DNA of 21,997 nucleotides, from the NCBI GenBank assembly GCA_002429045.1, contig DIYM01000104.1, positions 1 through 21,997 of the forward strand, given 5' to 3'. A program made the position numbers and the translations under genes. Within the stretch, counting starts at the first letter, position 1; every line of letters starts with the position of its first letter. Positions 17,628 to 21,997 of this stretch are shown here, piece after piece. The notes below the pieces were generated by a model. The model saw nothing but the letters and a program-made list of their open reading frames with translations. It was not told the DNA's origin and ran no database searches. Source of the stretch: Phycisphaerales bacterium UBA6054 (GTDB lineage Bacteria; Planctomycetota; Phycisphaerae; Phycisphaerales; UBA1924).

Positions 17628-19075
17628 TCGGTCTCTTCCTTGATGCCACGCCGAGAACGGAAGGCCTCACGCAGCTGCTCCTGTGCACGCCGCTCGTACG
17701 CTTCGAGAGCCTCGCGGCGCTTGCGCTCCCGGTCGAGCTCACGCGTCAGCGCCGGGTCTTCAGAGATCAGCAACTCCGCGAGCGACACGCCCTCGGGCAG
17801 CACCATCGCCTGGACAAAGTCCTTGTCCATGAAGCTCGTCATCGCGCCCGACCAGTCACGCGCGATCATCAGTCGGGGGTTGGACTCGAACTGGTCCTGC
17901 TTGGCAAGGAAGTAATCCCGGTCCGCGATCGCCTGGGAGATCATGGTCGAGACCCTGCCCTCGGCGTCGTTGATCACCTGGGCGACCTCCCCCGAGATCA
18001 GGCCCGCCTCGTAGACCCGCCCCCGGAACTCGGCGGGACGCCCCTCCAGCACCGCGTCGATCGACGCCAGCAGCACCTCGGCCTCGTCCTCCAGACCGAG
18101 CTCGACCAGACGCTCGTACTCGTTGATCTGCTCGATGAGCAAACTCGCGGCGGGCCCCGCCACCTCGTTGAGACGCTGGTCACGCCCCAGCAGCGCGTCC
18201 TCGCGCTCCTTGGCCGCGTCCTGGGCACGCGCCTGCACAGACGCGAACCGGTCCAGCAAGCCGACCGGGGGGATCTTGCGGCTGAGCGTCACGCGCTCGA
18301 TCGTGATGCCCGAGCCCATCTCGTCCAGGGTCTGCTGCGCGGCCACACGCACCTTGGCCGCGATCCCGTCGCCCGAACGCTTGAGCAGACCATCGATCGT
18401 GACGCCCGCGATGGTGTGGACGACGCCTCGCTGCACCGCGACGCGGACCATCGCGCTCTCCTGGTCGGGGGTCACGTTCCGGGCCCACTGGCCGTGATTG
18501 GTCCGTTGGTAGTTGATCGTCCACTGCGTGTGGGCGATGTTCAGATCCGCGGTGATGTTCGAACCGGCTCGGCCCGGCACGAGCTTCGTGGTGCTGCTGA
18601 AGCTGTCCGCGGCCGCGCCCATGGCCTCGGCCTGCGTCGACACGCGGTTGTTCACCGGCATGAACGCCGTGCCCATCTTGATCTCGACCGTGCCAACACC
18701 CACGCGGACCATCTCGCCCACCGGGTATGCCCAGTTCCAGTGAAGCCCCGGGTTGAGGTTCTGCGCGACGATTCGGCCGAAACGCACCTTGGTGCCACGC
18801 TCCCCCTCGTTCACCGTCTTCATGCCCGAGAACACGAACATGATGATCAGCGCGACCATGCCCACGCGGAGCAGGCGGTAGGTGAACCGCAGGGCGTCGG
18901 CGAGCGATTGGTTCGCGGGGTCCATACGCGGCCCCTGCGTGCCCCCGCCCCCCGGGTCGCGGAGCCGGACCGACGCGCCGCGGGCCGACGCTTCGGGTGC
19001 GCCAGCCTCTTGCGGCGTCAGCTCGCCGGGATCAACGTCCCTGGGATCCGAATCTCTAGGATCGGTGTCGGCCAT
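17624..19075 (-). CDS. SPFH/Band 7 membrane protein, HflK-like (second HflK-type paralogue)
   Basis: A 483-residue protein. It has an acidic N-terminal cytoplasmic stretch with a DPRD-type repeat (residues 5-16), one transmembrane segment (about 68-85) and an SPFH domain starting VNEGERGTKVRFGRI (88-102), with NPGLHWNWAYPV (108-119). The C-terminal end of the SPFH domain, KIPPVGLLDRFASVQARAQD (267-286), matches the HflK pattern rather than HflC. A long charged helical region follows (290-480), ending in an Arg/Glu-rich coiled-coil-like tail. HflK and HflC form a cage that regulates the FtsH protease; SPFH proteins more generally build membrane microdomains. The ATG has a GGGGAGGG site 9 nt upstream. 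The gene follows hflC by 5 nt and overlaps the ABC ATPase start by 4 nt. The function in relation to the transporter is inference. Confidence 0.85.
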   Translation of the reverse strand: MADTDPRDSDPRDVDPGELTPQEAGAPEASARGASVRLRDPGGGGTQGPRMDPANQSLADALRFTYRLLRVGMVALIIMFVFSGMKTVNEGERGTKVRFGRIVAQNLNPGLHWNWAYPVGEMVRVGVGTVEIKMGTAFMPVNNRVSTQAEAMGAAADSFSSTTKLVPGRAGSNITADLNIAHTQWTINYQRTNHGQWARNVTPDQESAMVRVAVQRGVVHTIAGVTIDGLLKRSGDGIAAKVRVAAQQTLDEMGSGITIERVTLSRKIPPVGLLDRFASVQARAQDAAKEREDALLGRDQRLNEVAGPAASLLIEQINEYERLVELGLEDEAEVLLASIDAVLEGRPAEFRGRVYEAGLISGEVAQVINDAEGRVSTMISQAIADRDYFLAKQDQFESNPRLMIARDWSGAMTSFMDKDFVQAMVLPEGVSLAELLISEDPALTRELDRERKRREALEAYERRAQEQLREAFRSRRGIKEETE

Positions 19076-19080
19076 AACGA

Positions 19081-20103
19081 TCAGCCCTCCCCGCCGGTGC
19101 CAGTGAGCCCGGTGCCCAGCCCGGCGTCTTGCACCGACCCGGGGATCGGCAGGCGCCCGCTGGTCTTGTTGAGAATCTCTGGATCGAACAGCTGCATGCC
19201 GAAGTCCGAGGTCGAGAAGATCAGCGTGAACTTCTTGCTCATCGCTTCTTCCATCAGCTTGATGTTCTGGATGAAGACCGCCAGATCGGGGTTGATGTTC
19301 TGATCGGCCAGGTACGGGGCGGCCTCGGCCTCGCCACGGGCGAGGATCTCGTCGGCCCGACGCCGCGCGAACGCGAGGATCTTCTCGGCGTTCGAGTTCG
19401 CCTCGGCCGTGATCGCCTGGGCCTGCGAACGCCCCTCGGACTCGAACCGCTCTGCGAGGCGGTCGCGCACCGCGCCCATCCGCTGGATCACCGAACTGGT
19501 CGTCTCCTCGGGCAGGATGATCCGATCGATCCCGACCGCGACCACCTCGATGCCGTACTTGCTCAGCGCTTCGCCGGACTCGCCGCCCTCTTCGAGCAGC
19601 GTGCGAACGCTGGACTCGAGATCGTCGAGCTTCGAACCCTCCCCGTCCGGCGAGAACAGATCCCCGATCTCGAAGCGGCTCGTCTCCCCGAGCGCCGAAC
19701 GCAGCAGGTCACGCATGACCTCGTTCTCCGCCCGACGGTAGTGGTCCACCGCACGCGGGCCCGCGCCCGAGAACGCCTGGAAGAACGCCAGCGGATCTCT
19801 CACCCGGTAGCTCAGGAACGCCTGCACGATGATCTGGAAATCGTCGGCGGTCTGCTGCGTCTCGGACTGCGCCTCGACCAGGCGGATCCGCGTGTCGTAC
19901 TTGGTGATCTGCTCGATCGGGTACGGCCACTTCCACTTCAGACCCGGCTCATCCAGGATGTCTTCCGGGCCGCCCGCCTTGCCGAAGGTCGTCTTGACGC
20001 CAACCTCCGTGAACCGGATGATCGAGGTCGTGCTGAACAGAAGCAGGCCAACCGCCAGGGCGAGGCCGACGAGCAGGGGCACGTTCTTAAACAACTTGGT
20101 CAC
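19081..20103 (-). CDS. hflC: SPFH/Band 7 protein, HflC-like
   Basis: A 340-residue protein, the usual HflC size. It has a single N-terminal transmembrane anchor (about 8-27), then an SPFH domain from FTEVGVKTTFGKAGG (31-45) through PGLKWKWPYPIEQI (53-66). An Ala/Glu-rich coiled coil (EGRSQAQAITAEANSNAEKI, 223-242, and RRADEILARGEAEAAPY, 248-264) precedes the conserved C-terminal block FTLIFSTSDFGMQLF (292-306). These match HflC, the partner of HflK in controlling FtsH. The start is GTG with GAGGAG 8 nt upstream. A short Gly-rich tail (320-340) extends beyond the conserved block. It lies between two HflK-like genes (84 nt and 5 nt gaps). Confidence 0.87.
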   Translation of the reverse strand: MTKLFKNVPLLVGLALAVGLLLFSTTSIIRFTEVGVKTTFGKAGGPEDILDEPGLKWKWPYPIEQITKYDTRIRLVEAQSETQQTADDFQIIVQAFLSYRVRDPLAFFQAFSGAGPRAVDHYRRAENEVMRDLLRSALGETSRFEIGDLFSPDGEGSKLDDLESSVRTLLEEGGESGEALSKYGIEVVAVGIDRIILPEETTSSVIQRMGAVRDRLAERFESEGRSQAQAITAEANSNAEKILAFARRRADEILARGEAEAAPYLADQNINPDLAVFIQNIKLMEEAMSKKFTLIFSTSDFGMQLFDPEILNKTSGRLPIPGSVQDAGLGTGLTGTGGEG

Positions 20104-20111
20104 TTGATCGG

Positions 20112-20133
20112 CTCCTCGCCCGCTCGCGCGGGC
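20112..20133 (-). promoter_or_regulatory. Hairpin abutting the ribosome-binding site of the HflC-like gene
   Basis: In the mRNA a perfect 6-bp stem with a GCGA (GNRA-type) loop, GCCCGC-GCGA-GCGGGC (20118-20133), is directly followed by the GAGGAG ribosome-binding site (20112-20117) of the GTG-started gene. It lies in the 84-nt gap behind the first SPFH gene. It may stabilise the processed mRNA or tune translation; there is no T-tract, so it is not an intrinsic terminator. Confidence 0.5.
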
Positions 20134-20187
20134 ACCGTTCTTCGCATCTCACCGCCGGGTCTTTCCGGGGTCGGTCATTGCATCACA

Positions 20188-21997
20188 TCACTGATTGAAC
20201 TCGGCACCCGCCTGTTCATCGAGAACATCGGTGCCAAGGGTGTTGTCTTGGAGTTCGAGACGGATGTTGAGGGACTCCAAGTCCCCCGGTGTGAGGTAGA
20301 CACGAGCGTTGGCCATCGCACCGCCGAGCGCCTCGAAGTACCGCTTGGACCGGAAGAGCGCCGGCGACGCGCGGAACGCCGCGTCCTGCCCGCGCAGCAA
20401 GGCGGCCCGCCCGCGCTCGGACATGTGGCGTGACCACCTCCGGGATCCCGCCGACAGCAGCATCTCGCCCGCCAGGCCGCCCGCCTGCTCGAGCAGGCGC
20501 TGCACCTCGATCTCCAGCTCCGTCTCTTCCTGGGTCCCCGACCCGCGTATCAACGCGATCCGGTCCAGCTTCTCGACGATCTGGTCCGCCAGATCCACGG
20601 ACCCCACCACCTCGGTGAGGATCGTGGCTTTCTCTTTGAGGCCGGTCTCGATCGTCGACTCGCGGTTCTGGCGCGCGATCACCGTACGCTCGAAGTTCGG
20701 CGCCACCTTGAGCGGCGGATGGACACCGTTCACACCCACGAACTGGATCTCGATCCCGGCACCACGCCCGCCGTTCAGCTCCGCAAACGCCCCGTTCAGA
20801 AGGGCCTCGAGCTCCGCGGGCATGGTCGTCCGCGACGTCGCGAGCGCCTCGTCCACAGTGACCTCGGACAGGTACCGAGTGACCACACGACGCCCCACCG
20901 CGGAGAGCAGTCTCTCGCGTTGCCCGGGACCCGCGAACTCATCGAAGAGCTTGAAATCGGTCACCACATACTGGACCGGGACCTCGGCGACGATCAGCGA
21001 GAGCGACCCGGCCCTTCCCCCCGCCGATTCCACCTCGACGCGTCGGCTTCCGCCACCGGCCTGCACGATGTAACGGAACTCTTCCGCCGCGTGTTTCTGT
21101 GTCCAGAGAACCGGCTTGCTCGGGTCGTCCGGGGGGTTGCTGGCCAGATGAAGCACCCGCACACCCGCGGTCGCCTCATCGGTCGAGCGGTCGCTGGCGA
21201 CCGAGGTCTCGACCGTGGGGATCTCGAAGGTTCCGATCGGCCACGGGTACTTGACGTGCAAACCGGGTCCCACATCGCCGCCCTCGCCGCGGTCTCCCAG
21301 GCTGACCAGCGGCCTGCTCACATCGCCCAGGGTCAGGATCAGCCCACGCTGGTGCGGGCCGACGACCACAAGGCTCGTCATCAGCCACGCGATGAGCAGG
21401 CCCATCCCCGCCAGCAGCACAAACCGGCGAACCAGCAACTGATAGAACCAGGAACTGGTGATATCGACACCGAACTGATAGTTGACCGCCTCCCCGACCG
21501 ACTCGGCGATGCGGTCCGGCGCCGCGATCAGCCCCAGCAGACGCGAATCGAACGCCGGACGCGGCTCTTCCCCCGGGGAACGCGGGCGGTACAGGTCCAG
21601 CACCAGGTTGAGAACCACCTCGGCGCCCAGCGCGATCATGATGATCGGCACGGCGTAGGGCACGACCTGCGCAAACCAGTCCTGCCCGAGAGCCATCTCG
21701 AAGAACGACGCGATGCCGATCAGCAGACCCGTGATGGACACCCCCACCGCGACGGCCGCGCCCGCTCTCAGGCTCGACCAGGGCTTGAGCGTGCCCATGC
21801 CGGACACGAACCGCGCGAACACGAACATCACGATCGCGATGCCGAACCCGATCGCCAGCGACGGACCGCTCGCGTCGGGCAGCGCCGCGATCGGATCGCT
21901 CACGCCCCGCCACGATGCCAGGCCCAGAAAACCTCCGGACAGCAGCAGCGACGCGACGACGATCCCCGCGACGGGCACGATGAACTTCTGGATCGTC
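20188..21997 (-). CDS. Polytopic SPFH/HflK-like protein, N-terminus off window
   Basis: The frame stays open to the window edge, reading TIQKFI before a GTG at 21978. The true start therefore probably lies outside, and at least 602 residues are visible. Four to five hydrophobic segments come first (residues 3-22, 41-60, 72-96, 105-128 and 185-205 counted from that GTG). An SPFH domain follows, beginning VVVGPHQRGLILTLGDV (204-220) with GPGLHVKYPWPIGTFEIP (237-254). HflK-type features include LWTQKH and the C-terminal APNFERTVIARQNRES segment, followed by a charged helical region. Canonical HflK has one membrane segment, so the extra four-helix module is distinctive. It is immediately upstream of the HflC-like gene, the classic hflK-hflC order. 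A generic SPFH protein of different function is the alternative. Confidence 0.82.
   Translation of the reverse strand, partial: TIQKFIVPVAGIVVASLLLSGGFLGLASWRGVSDPIAALPDASGPSLAIGFGIAIVMFVFARFVSGMGTLKPWSSLRAGAAVAVGVSITGLLIGIASFFEMALGQDWFAQVVPYAVPIIMIALGAEVVLNLVLDLYRPRSPGEEPRPAFDSRLLGLIAAPDRIAESVGEAVNYQFGVDITSSWFYQLLVRRFVLLAGMGLLIAWLMTSLVVVGPHQRGLILTLGDVSRPLVSLGDRGEGGDVGPGLHVKYPWPIGTFEIPTVETSVASDRSTDEATAGVRVLHLASNPPDDPSKPVLWTQKHAAEEFRYIVQAGGGSRRVEVESAGGRAGSLSLIVAEVPVQYVVTDFKLFDEFAGPGQRERLLSAVGRRVVTRYLSEVTVDEALATSRTTMPAELEALLNGAFAELNGGRGAGIEIQFVGVNGVHPPLKVAPNFERTVIARQNRESTIETGLKEKATILTEVVGSVDLADQIVEKLDRIALIRGSGTQEETELEIEVQRLLEQAGGLAGEMLLSAGSRRWSRHMSERGRAALLRGQDAAFRASPALFRSKRYFEALGGAMANARVYLTPGDLESLNIRLELQDNTLGTDVLDEQAGAEFNQ

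Overview
The window is high-GC bacterial chromosome and most likely comes from a planctomycete of the class Phycisphaerae. The taxonomic call rests on the 16S rRNA gene (about 2891-4372), which has planctomycete-type variable regions and no 23S, 5S or tRNA gene behind it. Planctomycete-style genes support it: an SPFH/HflK-HflC expansion joined to an ABC-2 transporter, and a GH10-like protein without catalytic residues. I ran no database search, so the taxonomy is a reading of familiar sequence and not a classification.

Layout. (1) 1-2429, plus strand: the C-terminal end of an McsA-like UVR-motif protein, the protein-arginine kinase McsB, and a ComF-family phosphoribosyltransferase. Stop and start codons overlap at both junctions, so this is one translationally coupled unit. 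(2) 2430-4765: an rRNA unit containing 16S only. It has a likely sigma70-type promoter overlapping the comF stop codon, a structured leader of about 430 nt with a perfect 20-nt palindrome, the 16S gene, a structured trailer and a strong intrinsic terminator at 4583-4612. (3) 4766-11122, minus strand, read right to left: a degenerate GH10-like protein, a membrane-anchored ComEA-like helix-hairpin-helix protein, the transcription-repair coupling factor Mfd and a PhoU protein. (4) 11256-12272, plus strand: purC (SAICAR synthase), divergent from the GH10-like gene. (5) 12293-21997, minus strand, read right to left: a polytopic HflK-like SPFH protein (N-terminus off the window), an HflC-like SPFH protein, a second HflK-like SPFH protein, an ABC ATPase with a repetitive acidic tail, an ABC-2 type permease with a large soluble insertion, and a large membrane-anchored helical-repeat protein.

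How the genes work together. McsA and McsB would form the arginine-phosphorylation arm of protein quality control. Mfd links stalled RNA polymerase to nucleotide excision repair. The most system-like part is region 5: three different SPFH scaffold proteins are co-transcribed with, and in part translationally coupled to, a complete ABC-2 transporter and a large accessory protein. This suggests a membrane-microdomain-organised transport or protease-control complex. Its substrate cannot be read from the sequence.

No CRISPR arrays, insertion sequences, prophage genes, tRNAs or attachment sites were seen. Long open frames antisense to the real genes are consequences of the high GC content.
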